A DNA stretch of 64,000 nucleotides from an uncultured bacterium (GTDB lineage Bacteria > Bacillota > Clostridia > Lachnospirales > Lachnospiraceae), in contig CAJMNR010000009.1 of NCBI GenBank assembly GCA_905214875.1, positions 1-64,000 of the forward strand, in the 5' to 3' direction. The translations under genes and the position numbers were made by a program. Under the pieces are notes generated by a model that saw only the letters and a program-made list of their open reading frames with translations, was not told where the DNA came from and ran no database searches. Shown piece by piece: positions 53,631-62,733 of this stretch; position 1 is the stretch's first letter, and every line of letters starts with the position of its first letter.

Positions 53631-54695
53631 ATGAATATGGAAAATAAAAAAATAGATGTGGTTAGTATAATCATACCAGTATACAACGTAGAAAAGTACA
53701 TAAAAAAATGTCTAGACAGTGTTATAAAACAAACATATAAAGATATTGAGATTATATTGGTAGATGATGGATCGACTGATAGTAGTGGGGAATTATGTGA
53801 TTATTATGCGACAATTGACGACAGAGTTAAAGTCATTCACCAAGTAAATTCAGGAGTAAGTGTAGCAAGAAATCAAGGATTAAGTATCTGTACAGGCGAT
53901 TTTATTACTTTTGTTGATCCAGATGACTGGATCGATGAAAATGCAATAGAAGAAATGTTAAGAACTGCTTTAGTACATAATGCAGATATTGTTATGTGTG
54001 AATTTTACTATCATCATAATGATGGAAAAACAGGAAAGACAAATAATACTAGATTATTGCAAGACCATAGATATTCAAAAGATGAAATAATGAGTGACAT
54101 TTTTCCAATATGTTGTTGTAGAGATTTAATTGAAGGAAATAATACTCCCCCCTTAATGGCTGTATGGAATAAGTTGTTTGCGCGTGAACTTATTTTAAAG
54201 TTTCAGTTTCATAACAAAATGACAATGTGGGAAGATTTTTATTTGGTGATTAAATGCTTAATGAATTGCAATGCAATTTATTATACAAAGGAAAGTTATT
54301 ATCATTATAGATGTTTGGATAATTCTGCATCACATAAGTTTAATATAGCTACTTTTGAAAGTAAAAAGTTATTAAATAAGTTGCTATATAAATACATTAC
54401 TCTTAATAAAACTAACGAGGATGTCTTATACAAAGTTTTTTACTATAAGTGTATTTTAGATATTCTTACTGTATGTTACCGCGGATTTAATGGTGGAGTA
54501 CCAGGTGGGTATAAGTCAATCAAAAAATATATTATTTCATATATAGACGATGAAATAAATTCAGCAGCAATAAACTATTATTCCAACAATAAAAAGGACT
54601 TCAATAGAAAATTCGAATTATTTCTATTGAGAAGGAAGTGGATTGAAGTAATTTATTTTATCGCAAAAGTAAAAAAATATATGAAAAGATGCTGA
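53631..54695 (+). CDS. glycosyltransferase, GT2 (first of three)
   Basis: A 354-residue inverting GT-A enzyme. The nucleotide-binding start SIIIPVYNVEKYIKKCLDSV is near 13, DDGSTDSSGELCDYY near 45, and the metal-binding D-P-D-D-W near 99. The C-terminal part is a variable acceptor domain. AGAGGATACG precedes ATG 53631, 9 bp after the preceding gene. Two other GT2 genes (56746, 57757) lie further on and are of similar type. Confidence 0.9.
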   Translation: MNMENKKIDVVSIIIPVYNVEKYIKKCLDSVIKQTYKDIEIILVDDGSTDSSGELCDYYATIDDRVKVIHQVNSGVSVARNQGLSICTGDFITFVDPDDWIDENAIEEMLRTALVHNADIVMCEFYYHHNDGKTGKTNNTRLLQDHRYSKDEIMSDIFPICCCRDLIEGNNTPPLMAVWNKLFARELILKFQFHNKMTMWEDFYLVIKCLMNCNAIYYTKESYYHYRCLDNSASHKFNIATFESKKLLNKLLYKYITLNKTNEDVLYKVFYYKCILDILTVCYRGFNGGVPGGYKSIKKYIISYIDDEINSAAINYYSNNKKDFNRKFELFLLRRKWIEVIYFIAKVKKYMKRC

Positions 54696-54807
54696 AGTAG
54701 TAAGAGATAAGATAAAATGGCTGTATTTACACAGACTACTCTAAAAGAAATGCTTTATACAAGAAGATTTAATGAAAAAAGAACTATATATTGTAGAGGA
54801 AATGGTT

Positions 54808-56361
54808 ATGAATCGAAAACTAAATTCTTTAAAAAACATTATTTCAGGTGTTGGAGCACAATGTTTATTGCTAATTATGCAATTTGTAACAAGAACGGTC
54901 TTTGTGTATACATTGTCGGCAGACTACCTTGGTGTCAATGGTTTATTTTCTAATATACTAGGAGTGTTGTCATTGGCAGAATTAGGATTTGGAACAGCAA
55001 TAATCTATAGCATGTATAAACCAGTTGCGACAAATGATGAACGTCAAATAGCAGGGCTGGTTAATTTTTATAAACGAATTTATCGTGTGGTTGGAAGTAT
55101 CGTTGCAATAGCTGGGTTAGCTTTAGTACCATTTCTAGACTATTTAATCAAGGATAAGCCGAATATTAGTCATCTTACATTTATCTATTTACTATATCTT
55201 GCAGGAACAGTAAGCTCATATTTTTTAATATATAAAAGCATTATTATTGAGGCGCATCAAAAAAGATATGTGATAACAATTTACCAGAAATGTATCGTGA
55301 TTATCCAGAATATTATTCAAATTATTGTTTTACTATGTTTTCATAATTTTATACTCTACTTAATTATTCAAATTGTTATGGGCATACTTTCTAATTTCGT
55401 AGTTTCCATGAAAGCGGATAAAATGTATCCATATCTAAAAAAATACAAAGAGGTATATCCTTGTAAAGAAGTGAAGCAGGAAATTGTTAAAAATACGGTG
55501 GCGATGTCCTGTCATAAGATAGGGACGGTTGTTGTATACAATACAGATAATATAATAATGTCTGCATTTGTAAGCTTGACAAGTGTTGGGTTATATTCGA
55601 ACTATATGATGATTGTAACGAATATTAAAATACTCATTAATCTTATATTTAGTGCTTTTTCTGCAAGTATTGGAAACCTAGCAATCAGTGAGGAAGAAGA
55701 GAAATTATATAGTGTCTATAAAACATTGAATTTTTTGGGATTCTGGATTTTTAGTTACTGTACTGTTGCTTTTTATATCTTGCTATCACCTTTTATTAGT
55801 ATTTGGATTGGAAACGAGTATGTGTTTTCAAACAGCGTTTTGTTTGTTATTCTTTTGATTTTTTACTTAACAGGTATGAGACAAGTAACATTAAATTATA
55901 GGGATGCCTTGGGGTTGTTTTGGTATGATCGATATAAACCATTATTTGAATCATTAATTAATTTAGTAGTATCTATTGTGCTAGTAAAACGTTTTGGGAT
56001 TATTGGAGTATTAGTTGGAACTGTAGTAGGTACGCTCTGCACATCGTTTTGGGTTGAACCGTATATATTGTTTAAGTATAAATTTAAACGAAGTGTAGCT
56101 AACTTTTTTATAAAATATTTTATATATACGATCGTATTTGTAGTCTGTGGAGGAGTTACGTATTATATCGTAGATTCGGTTAATGGGGGATTAGGAATGC
56201 TTTTAATAAAAGGGATTATCTTGACGTTGCTGTATAACATAATGATAGCATTAATTTTCTTTCGAAGTGAAGAATTTAAAAACTTATTGGGGGCTCTTAA
56301 GGAAATGTGTTCGCATGTTAAAAAGAAAGAAAACGTTATAAGAAATGAGGTGGTACAATGA
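54808..56361 (+). CDS. Wzx-type oligosaccharide flippase (first copy)
   Basis: A 517-residue membrane protein with about 14 helices of the MOP/PST type, which turns lipid-linked repeat units across the membrane. The start of the family pattern 'YLGVNGLFSNILGVLSLAELGFGTAIIYSMYKP' near 40 is strongly shared with the copy at 59901. ATG 54808 is preferred (GAGGAAATGG upstream) over ATG 54772. The last 4 nt overlap the following chimeric ORF (ATGA). Confidence 0.9.
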   Translation: MNRKLNSLKNIISGVGAQCLLLIMQFVTRTVFVYTLSADYLGVNGLFSNILGVLSLAELGFGTAIIYSMYKPVATNDERQIAGLVNFYKRIYRVVGSIVAIAGLALVPFLDYLIKDKPNISHLTFIYLLYLAGTVSSYFLIYKSIIIEAHQKRYVITIYQKCIVIIQNIIQIIVLLCFHNFILYLIIQIVMGILSNFVVSMKADKMYPYLKKYKEVYPCKEVKQEIVKNTVAMSCHKIGTVVVYNTDNIIMSAFVSLTSVGLYSNYMMIVTNIKILINLIFSAFSASIGNLAISEEEEKLYSVYKTLNFLGFWIFSYCTVAFYILLSPFISIWIGNEYVFSNSVLFVILLIFYLTGMRQVTLNYRDALGLFWYDRYKPLFESLINLVVSIVLVKRFGIIGVLVGTVVGTLCTSFWVEPYILFKYKFKRSVANFFIKYFIYTIVFVVCGGVTYYIVDSVNGGLGMLLIKGIILTLLYNIMIALIFFRSEEFKNLLGALKEMCSHVKKKENVIRNEVVQ

Positions 56362-56687
56362 CAAACGAGTTAAACGAGATTTTGAATTTAATTCGTTGTT
56401 TGATTTTAAATAAAGAGGATACAAATAAGGAAATAGAACAAGTAAATTGGAGTGATATGTTTTCTACAGCTTGTAGAAATAACATAGCTCCATTTTTATT
56501 TGATGCAGTTACAAAACTTAATGAAAATACACCAATAGAGGAATCCATCCTACAGCAATGGAAAAATTTTCTCTTGCTAACTAAAGATGGGATAACTGAA
56601 CAAGTTGTTATTACAAAAAATATCCGATTGCTAGCACTTAGAGAATCAGCAGGAGAATGGAGCAAGACTATAGTGAAACAAGAGTAG
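56358..56687 (+). pseudogene. chimeric remnant: nucleotidyltransferase N-terminus joined to glycosyltransferase tail
   Basis: A 109-codon frame. Residues 1-70 match the start of the 411-residue nucleotidyltransferase at 62734, and 64 bp (56442-56505) differ from 62818-62881 by a single base. After QQWKN (about codon 69) the similarity stops, and residues about 76-109 (GITEQVVIT ... GEWSKTIVKQE) match the C-terminus of the GT4 enzyme at 50207. The catalytic DxD region of the nucleotidyltransferase is missing, so it cannot have that activity. The reading frame is open, has GAGGTGG as a ribosome binding site, and overlaps the flippase stop, so a short protein may be made. A deletion within the locus is the simple explanation. 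Confidence 0.85.
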
Positions 56688-56745
56688 AAAAGAACATTTT
56701 GTAAAGGAAAAATAGGTAGTAATATATATTTGGAGGGAGAGGAAA

Positions 56746-57720
56746 ATGTATAAAGAGAAATTAGTTAGTGTTATCGTTCCTATATATAATGTTGAAGATT
56801 ATTTACACGAATGTATTCGCAGTATTTTGAATCAGACATTTCAAGATTTTGAGTTAATTTTGGTGGATGATGGTGCTACTGATAGTAGTGGTGAAATTTG
56901 TGATTACTATCAGTCTAATTATCCAGGCAAGGTATTTGTAATTCATAAAGCTAATGGTGGATTATCTGCTGCAAGAAATACTGGAATTCGTAGAGCAAGG
57001 GGAAAATATATTGCATTGATTGATGCAGATGATTATATTTGTCCAGAAATGCTAGAAGTACTAGTAAGCTTGATTTTGGAACAAGATGCCGATATAGCAG
57101 CGTGTAAATATAGCAGCGTAAAAAAGCATAATGAGTTTCCTAGTAGTACAAATCAGGAGATTAGAGTATTATCAGGTGATGAATTAATATATGGAGTTTA
57201 TACGGCAACTTGTCCTAAAATTGATTTTGTTGCTTGGAATAAACTTTATAAAAAGGAACTTTTTGAAAAATACAAGATTTTTTACCCAGTGGGAAAGTAT
57301 CATGAAGACGAATATACAACCCCTAGATTACTCCACGTATGTAAGAAAGTTGTAATTACGAATCAAAAATTATATTGTTATCGTCTTAGAGAAAATAGTA
57401 TAGTGAATACTCCAAACTCTAAAAAAACATTTGACTATATAGAAGCGTTAGAAGAGACGATGCTTGAGTATAAGGAAAATGAAAAGTTAGCGGCATGCTC
57501 CTTATTTCGGTATATGGCAGTATTATATATGAACCGAAAAAAGTTTAGATTAAAAACTAAGGAGCGTTTTTTGATTAATAAAAAATTGAATCAATATATT
57601 CGGCTAGTTATTAATCAGAAAAAACTAAGTTTTAAGAGAAGATGGGGATTAGTAGCTGTAGCATTTTTAGCTAGGATAGAATTAATTGCGATGAAGAAGA
57701 CGACGAATTGTTTAAAGTGA
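56746..57720 (+). CDS. glycosyltransferase, GT2 (second of three)
   Basis: A 324-residue GT-A enzyme: VSVIVPIYNVEDYLHECIRS near 8, DDGATDSSGEICDYY near 41, and the D-A-D-D-Y metal motif near 97. It is close in design to the GT2 at 53631. GGAGGGAGAGG precedes ATG 56746. It starts 58 bp after the chimeric ORF, so it is probably the first intact gene after the recombination site. Sugar specificity unknown. Confidence 0.9.
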   Translation: MYKEKLVSVIVPIYNVEDYLHECIRSILNQTFQDFELILVDDGATDSSGEICDYYQSNYPGKVFVIHKANGGLSAARNTGIRRARGKYIALIDADDYICPEMLEVLVSLILEQDADIAACKYSSVKKHNEFPSSTNQEIRVLSGDELIYGVYTATCPKIDFVAWNKLYKKELFEKYKIFYPVGKYHEDEYTTPRLLHVCKKVVITNQKLYCYRLRENSIVNTPNSKKTFDYIEALEETMLEYKENEKLAACSLFRYMAVLYMNRKKFRLKTKERFLINKKLNQYIRLVINQKKLSFKRRWGLVAVAFLARIELIAMKKTTNCLK

Positions 57721-57756
57721 TGATTTCAACACTTACCAACGAAGAGGAGAGTAAAA

Positions 57757-58722
57757 ATGTTAGTATCCATTATTTTACCAATGTATAATGCAGAAAAATA
57801 TATAACAAATTGTCTAGAAAGCTTTGAACGTCAGAAATCAAATGAAATAGAGCTAGTTGTTGTCAATGACGGGTCAATAGATAAAAGTGTTGATATATGC
57901 TTACTATATCAAAAACAAGATACAAGAATCAAAATAGTAAATCAACAGAATTCTGGTGTTAGTACAGCGCGAAATACTGGGATTAAGTATGCTGTAGGGA
58001 AATACATATATTTTTTAGACAGTGATGATCAACTTTCAGACGAATTTTGTAAAGTAATTTTACAGTCGATAGAAACGGATTATGATATATACTTTTTTAA
58101 TTATTGGATGCAAAAATTAGAAGGAACCATAATACATACTAGGGACGATATTGGGGATGTCATAAATAATAATAAATTACTAGACTCAATATTTTTTACA
58201 AATTCCAATAATGAGGTGTGGTGTAACTTATATAAAAGGGAGGTAATTATATCAAATAACGTAGTTTTTGAAGATGGGATGAAGATGGGAGAAGACTTAT
58301 TGTTTAATCTAGCGTATGTTAGAAATATACATTCTGCAGTATATATAGCTAAGCCCATATACATATATAACTCAATAAATGAGAATAGTGCAATGCATGT
58401 TTCTAGAATAGAGTATATAAATGATTATATACACATTTATAAATATGTAATGGATAATTACGGCAATTGTGGGTATAATTCTGGTTTACTAGATATAGAG
58501 ACTTACTTAAATGCAATATTTAGAACATTGCTAAATTCAAAGTATCATAAGAACGAAAGTACTGTAAAAGACTTTAAGAACAGTCCCCTTTTCATTGATT
58601 TAATTAATTACAAATTTCAAAGACTTATTCCTAATCTAAAAAAAAGATTTTTAAGATTTCACCTCTATAGAAATAAATTACTTATGAATGCGATTAGGTG
58701 GACAATCTATAAAGGTAAATAA
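57757..58722 (+). CDS. glycosyltransferase, GT2 (third of three)
   Basis: A 321-residue GT-A enzyme with SIILPMYNAEKYITNCLESF near 4, N-D-G-S-I-D-K-S near 37 and the metal motif D-S-D-D near 89. The AT content is higher and the C-terminal part more divergent than in the other two GT2 genes. AAGAGGAGAG precedes ATG 57757. The gene ends 19 bp before the second pyruvyl transferase. Confidence 0.88.
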   Translation: MLVSIILPMYNAEKYITNCLESFERQKSNEIELVVVNDGSIDKSVDICLLYQKQDTRIKIVNQQNSGVSTARNTGIKYAVGKYIYFLDSDDQLSDEFCKVILQSIETDYDIYFFNYWMQKLEGTIIHTRDDIGDVINNNKLLDSIFFTNSNNEVWCNLYKREVIISNNVVFEDGMKMGEDLLFNLAYVRNIHSAVYIAKPIYIYNSINENSAMHVSRIEYINDYIHIYKYVMDNYGNCGYNSGLLDIETYLNAIFRTLLNSKYHKNESTVKDFKNSPLFIDLINYKFQRLIPNLKKRFLRFHLYRNKLLMNAIRWTIYKGK

Positions 58723-58741
58723 AAGCGAGAGGAGTATACTT

Positions 58742-59851
58742 ATGAATAAGGTTTGTAAACCGATTGCTATCGTTACACTAACAAAAGATTTTAATTATGG
58801 TAATAGATTACAGAACTATGCTGTACAGCAAATAATAGAAAATATGGGATATGAAGTGCGTACTTTGTTTAATTTAACCGATAGTGAATACATGAAACAT
58901 AAGTCATTTAAGGAATGGATAAAATACATTATTAACTATAAAGATGCAAGAGTATATTTGAAAATTGCACGTATGTTTAATAAGTTTAATAAAAAGTATA
59001 TATATTTTGGAGAAAAAATTATTAAAAATGGTGATTTGAACTATTTAAACAATTGTTATGATGCCTTTGTAACAGGTAGCGATCAGGTTTGGAATCCAAA
59101 TTGGAGCTTTTTATCAGATATAGAGTATTTAGGATTTGTTGAAGATAACATAAAAAAAATTTCACTTTCATCAAGTTTTGGTGTAAATGAAATTCCTGAA
59201 AGTAAACGTGAGGAAGTTTCACGGTATTTGAAAAGAATTGATTTTATTTCCGTTAGAGAAGAGGCTGGAGCTGAAATTGTGCGAAAACTTGTTAATAGAA
59301 CTTCAAAGGTTTTGATTGATCCTACAATGTACATTTCTTTAGAAAAATGGATTGGTATTGAAAGAAAACCTAAAGAATTAGCAAAAGAGGAATATGTATT
59401 AATATATATATTGGGATCACATAACAGCGAAGTTTATGAAAAGATTTTTGAGTTTACTAAAAAGAAAAATATAAAAATATATAATTTAGCTAGGAATAGA
59501 TTAAATGATAAAATTCCTATAGGACCAGAGGAATTTTTGTATCTCATACATAATGCCAAGTATGTTGTAACGGATTCGTTTCATGGAAGTGTTTTTTCAA
59601 TATTATTTAAAACAGATTTTTATGTATTTAAAAGAGAGAATAATAAAGAAGACATGAGCAGCAGAATTGTGACATTATTACGTAAGATGCATCTTAGTAA
59701 TCGTTTTGTTCATGCACGTGCTATGGATTTTGAAAATAGAATATCTGCCGATGTATGGCACGAGACAGAAGAGTGTTTAGCTATAGAGCAGAAATGCTTT
59801 AAAGAATATATTGAGAGTGCCTTAGATGGTGAGGGTTTCCGATATATGTAA
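58742..59851 (+). CDS. polysaccharide pyruvyl transferase family protein (second copy)
   Basis: A 369-residue relative of the protein at 45597, with NYGNRLQNYAVQQIIENMG near residue 19, VTGSDQVWNPNW near 111 and VTDSFHGSVFSILFKT near 276. ATG 58742 is chosen for GAGAGGAG; the frame reaches back into the preceding gene without a site. It lies in a second, complete set of assembly genes (transferases, pyruvyl transferase, flippase, FrhB-like, nucleotidyltransferase). Confidence 0.87.
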   Translation: MNKVCKPIAIVTLTKDFNYGNRLQNYAVQQIIENMGYEVRTLFNLTDSEYMKHKSFKEWIKYIINYKDARVYLKIARMFNKFNKKYIYFGEKIIKNGDLNYLNNCYDAFVTGSDQVWNPNWSFLSDIEYLGFVEDNIKKISLSSSFGVNEIPESKREEVSRYLKRIDFISVREEAGAEIVRKLVNRTSKVLIDPTMYISLEKWIGIERKPKELAKEEYVLIYILGSHNSEVYEKIFEFTKKKNIKIYNLARNRLNDKIPIGPEEFLYLIHNAKYVVTDSFHGSVFSILFKTDFYVFKRENNKEDMSSRIVTLLRKMHLSNRFVHARAMDFENRISADVWHETEECLAIEQKCFKEYIESALDGEGFRYM

Positions 59852-59900
59852 AATATATAAAATGTTAGAATAGAACTAAAAGTTTCTTATGGAGGAGCAA

Positions 59901-61478
59901 ATGAAGATAAATAGAACACAAAACGCATTTAGAAATATATTATTTGGTGGAGTGCTTAAAGCATATCAGATATTAGTTCCGTTCATTATGCGAACTGTTA
60001 TGTTATATATTTTGGGTGTACAGTATTTAGGTTTAAATAGTTTATTTGTTTCCATATTGCAAGTTTTAAATTTGGCTGAGTTAGGAATTGGTACTGCAAT
60101 TACATACAGTATGTATAAGCCTATTGCTGAAGATGATACCGAACGTATATGTGCATTACTTAATTTGTATAAAACCTATTATCGAATAATTGGGAGCATT
60201 ATAGGGGGGATTGGAATTGTATTATTACCAGTTATTCCAAAAGTTATTACAGGTGATATACCGGATGGATTAAACATTTACATATTATACTTGCTTAATC
60301 TGGCATCTACAGTTGCGTCGTATTGGCTATTTGCTTATAAGGGCAGTTTGTTAAGTGCACATCAAAGAAATGATATTACGAGCAAGATTACTTTAGTAAC
60401 AAATAGCTTACAGTATATTTTTCAAATAATTGTTCTAGTATTCTTGAAAAACTATTATGGGTTTTTGGTAGTTGCAGTATTATCTCAATTAGGGACGAAT
60501 ATAATAACGTCATTTATAGTAGATAAAAAGTATCCTCAATATCGTCCAATTGGTAAATTGGATAAAGAGGAAGTTAAAGAAATAAATCATAGAGTACGGG
60601 ATTTGTTCACTTCTAAAGTAGGAACAATAATAGTCAATTCTGCTGATTCTATAGTTATCTCGAGCTTTTTAGGATTAACGATGTTAGCGCTTTACCAAAA
60701 TTATTTTTATATTATGAGTTCAATCATTGGATTTGTGAGTATAATTTTTGCCGCATGTACAGCAGGAATAGGAAATAGTATATTGGTTGAAACAAAAGAG
60801 AAAAACTATAACGATTTATGCCAATTTACATTTATTATTTGTTGGATTGCAGGTTTTTGTGTATGCTGTTTATTATGTTTATATCAACCTTTTATGGAAA
60901 TCTGGGTGGGAAAGGAACTGCTTTTACATTTTAGAATGGTTATATGTTTTTGTATATATTACTTTATATATGAAATAAATCAACTGCTCAATGTATATAA
61001 AGATGCAGCTGGCATTTGGCATGAAGATCGGTTTCGTCCACTTATAACAGCATTAGCGAATTTGGGAATGAATTTGATTATGGTACAATTTTGGGGGTTG
61101 TATGGAATTTTGTTATCTACAGTATTATCAACACTAATAATAGGTATGCCATGGCTTTTGCATAATTTATTCACGTTGCTTTTTTCAAAAGAATATTTAA
61201 GTAAATATTTAAAGCAACTGTTAATATATATCACAACAGTGTTTATAGCATGCAGCATAACATACTGGTTATGTGGTTTTATAAAAGTGTCAGGATGGTC
61301 ACTGATAATTTTTAGAGGAATTTTATGTTGCATAGTTCCTAATGCTATATTTTTATGTGTTTATCATAAAATACCGGCATTCGAGAAAAGCTTGATGATT
61401 TTAAATAGGGTAACTAAGGGAAGAATCAGAATTATTGGTATTTTTATCAAAAGTATATCTAATGATCTAACTAGTTAG
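59901..61478 (+). CDS. Wzx-type oligosaccharide flippase (second copy)
   Basis: A 525-residue membrane protein with about 14 helices, clearly homologous to 54808 over its length (YLGLNSLFVSILQVLNLAEL near 40, then GIGTAITYSMYKP). ATG 59901 has GGAGGAGCAA directly upstream and is preferred to ATG 59889, which overlaps that site. Two flippases in one locus suggest two lipid-linked products or divergence after duplication. It is followed 20 bp later by the FrhB-like gene. Confidence 0.9.
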   Translation: MKINRTQNAFRNILFGGVLKAYQILVPFIMRTVMLYILGVQYLGLNSLFVSILQVLNLAELGIGTAITYSMYKPIAEDDTERICALLNLYKTYYRIIGSIIGGIGIVLLPVIPKVITGDIPDGLNIYILYLLNLASTVASYWLFAYKGSLLSAHQRNDITSKITLVTNSLQYIFQIIVLVFLKNYYGFLVVAVLSQLGTNIITSFIVDKKYPQYRPIGKLDKEEVKEINHRVRDLFTSKVGTIIVNSADSIVISSFLGLTMLALYQNYFYIMSSIIGFVSIIFAACTAGIGNSILVETKEKNYNDLCQFTFIICWIAGFCVCCLLCLYQPFMEIWVGKELLLHFRMVICFCIYYFIYEINQLLNVYKDAAGIWHEDRFRPLITALANLGMNLIMVQFWGLYGILLSTVLSTLIIGMPWLLHNLFTLLFSKEYLSKYLKQLLIYITTVFIACSITYWLCGFIKVSGWSLIIFRGILCCIVPNAIFLCVYHKIPAFEKSLMILNRVTKGRIRIIGIFIKSISNDLTS

Positions 61479-61498
61479 GTTTGGTCAGGAGGGAGTAT

Positions 61499-62668
61499 AT
61501 GTTAGTAAATAAGTGTTGTGGATGTGGCGCATGTGTACAAGCTTGTAGTAAAAACTGTATCAGCTTACAAGAAGATGATGAAGGCTTTCTTTATCCTGTC
61601 GTTAATACAGAAAAATGTACTAACTGCAATCGTTGCTCAATGGTTTGTCCGATTACTCACATCAAGAATGAAAAGTTGCAAGAAAAAAAACAATTAAAAG
61701 CATATGCAGTATATGCATCAGATGATGAAATAAGAAAGCAAAGTTCCTCGGGAGGTGTATTTTCTTTAGTTGCAAATATGATACTTGATGAAGGTGGTAT
61801 TGTATTTGGTGCTGCATTTGATGAAGAAAATATGGTGCATCATATTGCAGTGAATAGAAAGGAAGATTTATATAAATTAAGAGGAAGTAAGTACTTGCAA
61901 AGTCGAATAGAGAATACTTACAGTATGACTAAAAAATTTCTGAATGCCGGAAAACGGGTACTTTTTACAGGAACAGCTTGTCAAATTAGCGGCTTAAAAG
62001 GTTATTTGGGAAAGGAATATGAACGTTTAATTACGATGGATATATTATGTCATGGAGTTCCCAGTCCTAAAGTTTGGAAAAAATATTTACAATGTCATGA
62101 GAATAAGATGGGAGCAAAGGTATCATCTATTAATTTCAGAAACAAAGAGTTTGGGTGGAAAAATTATTCGATGAAGATTAGTTTTACTAATGATAAAGTT
62201 TATAAACGAAAATTTACCGAAGATGAGTATATGAAATTATTTTTGAAAAATTTCTGTTTGCGGCCATCCTGTTATGAGTGTAAGTTTAAAGAATTAGATC
62301 GGGATTCAGATATTACCATTGGTGATTGTTGGGGAATTGAGAAAATATTTCCTGAAATGGATGATGATAGAGGAATATCAGTAGTTATTATACATAATAA
62401 AAAGGGACAAGAAATACTCGATTCGATCAAGGCAGAGATTAAAATGTGTGAGGCCGAAGTAAATACGATATTACCTCCCTCGGCTGACAGTAGGAAATCG
62501 GTTACAAAACCTGACAAGCGTGAAAAAATATTTGAAAACATTAATAAGGGAAAAGATATTAATTTCCTTATGAAATTAATAGAACCAAGTCTCGTCGAGA
62601 AGATAGGAAGAAAGATTAAGAGATATATAAGGTGTTTTTTTAGAAAGGTAAAGATAATACATGTATAA
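61499..62668 (+). CDS. FrhB-like Fe-S protein (F420 hydrogenase beta-subunit family)
   Basis: A 389-residue protein. Two [4Fe-4S] motifs lie at the N-terminus, CCGCGACVQACSKNC near 7 and CTNCNRCSMVCP near 41, followed by the FrhB N-terminal domain (SSSGGVFSLVANMI near 85, GTACQISGLKGYL near 160) and the C-terminal domain with RPSCYECKFKELDRDSDI near 258. Coenzyme F420 is not expected in this organism; the family is frequent in polysaccharide loci beside pyruvyl transferases and probably reduces another substrate. ATG 61499 with GGAGGGAG is preferred. Confidence 0.88.
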   Translation: MLVNKCCGCGACVQACSKNCISLQEDDEGFLYPVVNTEKCTNCNRCSMVCPITHIKNEKLQEKKQLKAYAVYASDDEIRKQSSSGGVFSLVANMILDEGGIVFGAAFDEENMVHHIAVNRKEDLYKLRGSKYLQSRIENTYSMTKKFLNAGKRVLFTGTACQISGLKGYLGKEYERLITMDILCHGVPSPKVWKKYLQCHENKMGAKVSSINFRNKEFGWKNYSMKISFTNDKVYKRKFTEDEYMKLFLKNFCLRPSCYECKFKELDRDSDITIGDCWGIEKIFPEMDDDRGISVVIIHNKKGQEILDSIKAEIKMCEAEVNTILPPSADSRKSVTKPDKREKIFENINKGKDINFLMKLIEPSLVEKIGRKIKRYIRCFFRKVKIIHV

Positions 62669-62733
62669 AATCGTTGTGTTATTTAAGAGTTGGTTTTATC
62701 AAATGATTAGCTTTATACTAGGAGGGGAGTAAG

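Noticed and set aside
54717..54953. 78-codon frame at the start of the first flippase
   Set aside because: It overlaps the flippase in another frame; the flippase has strong family similarity and its own ribosome binding site.
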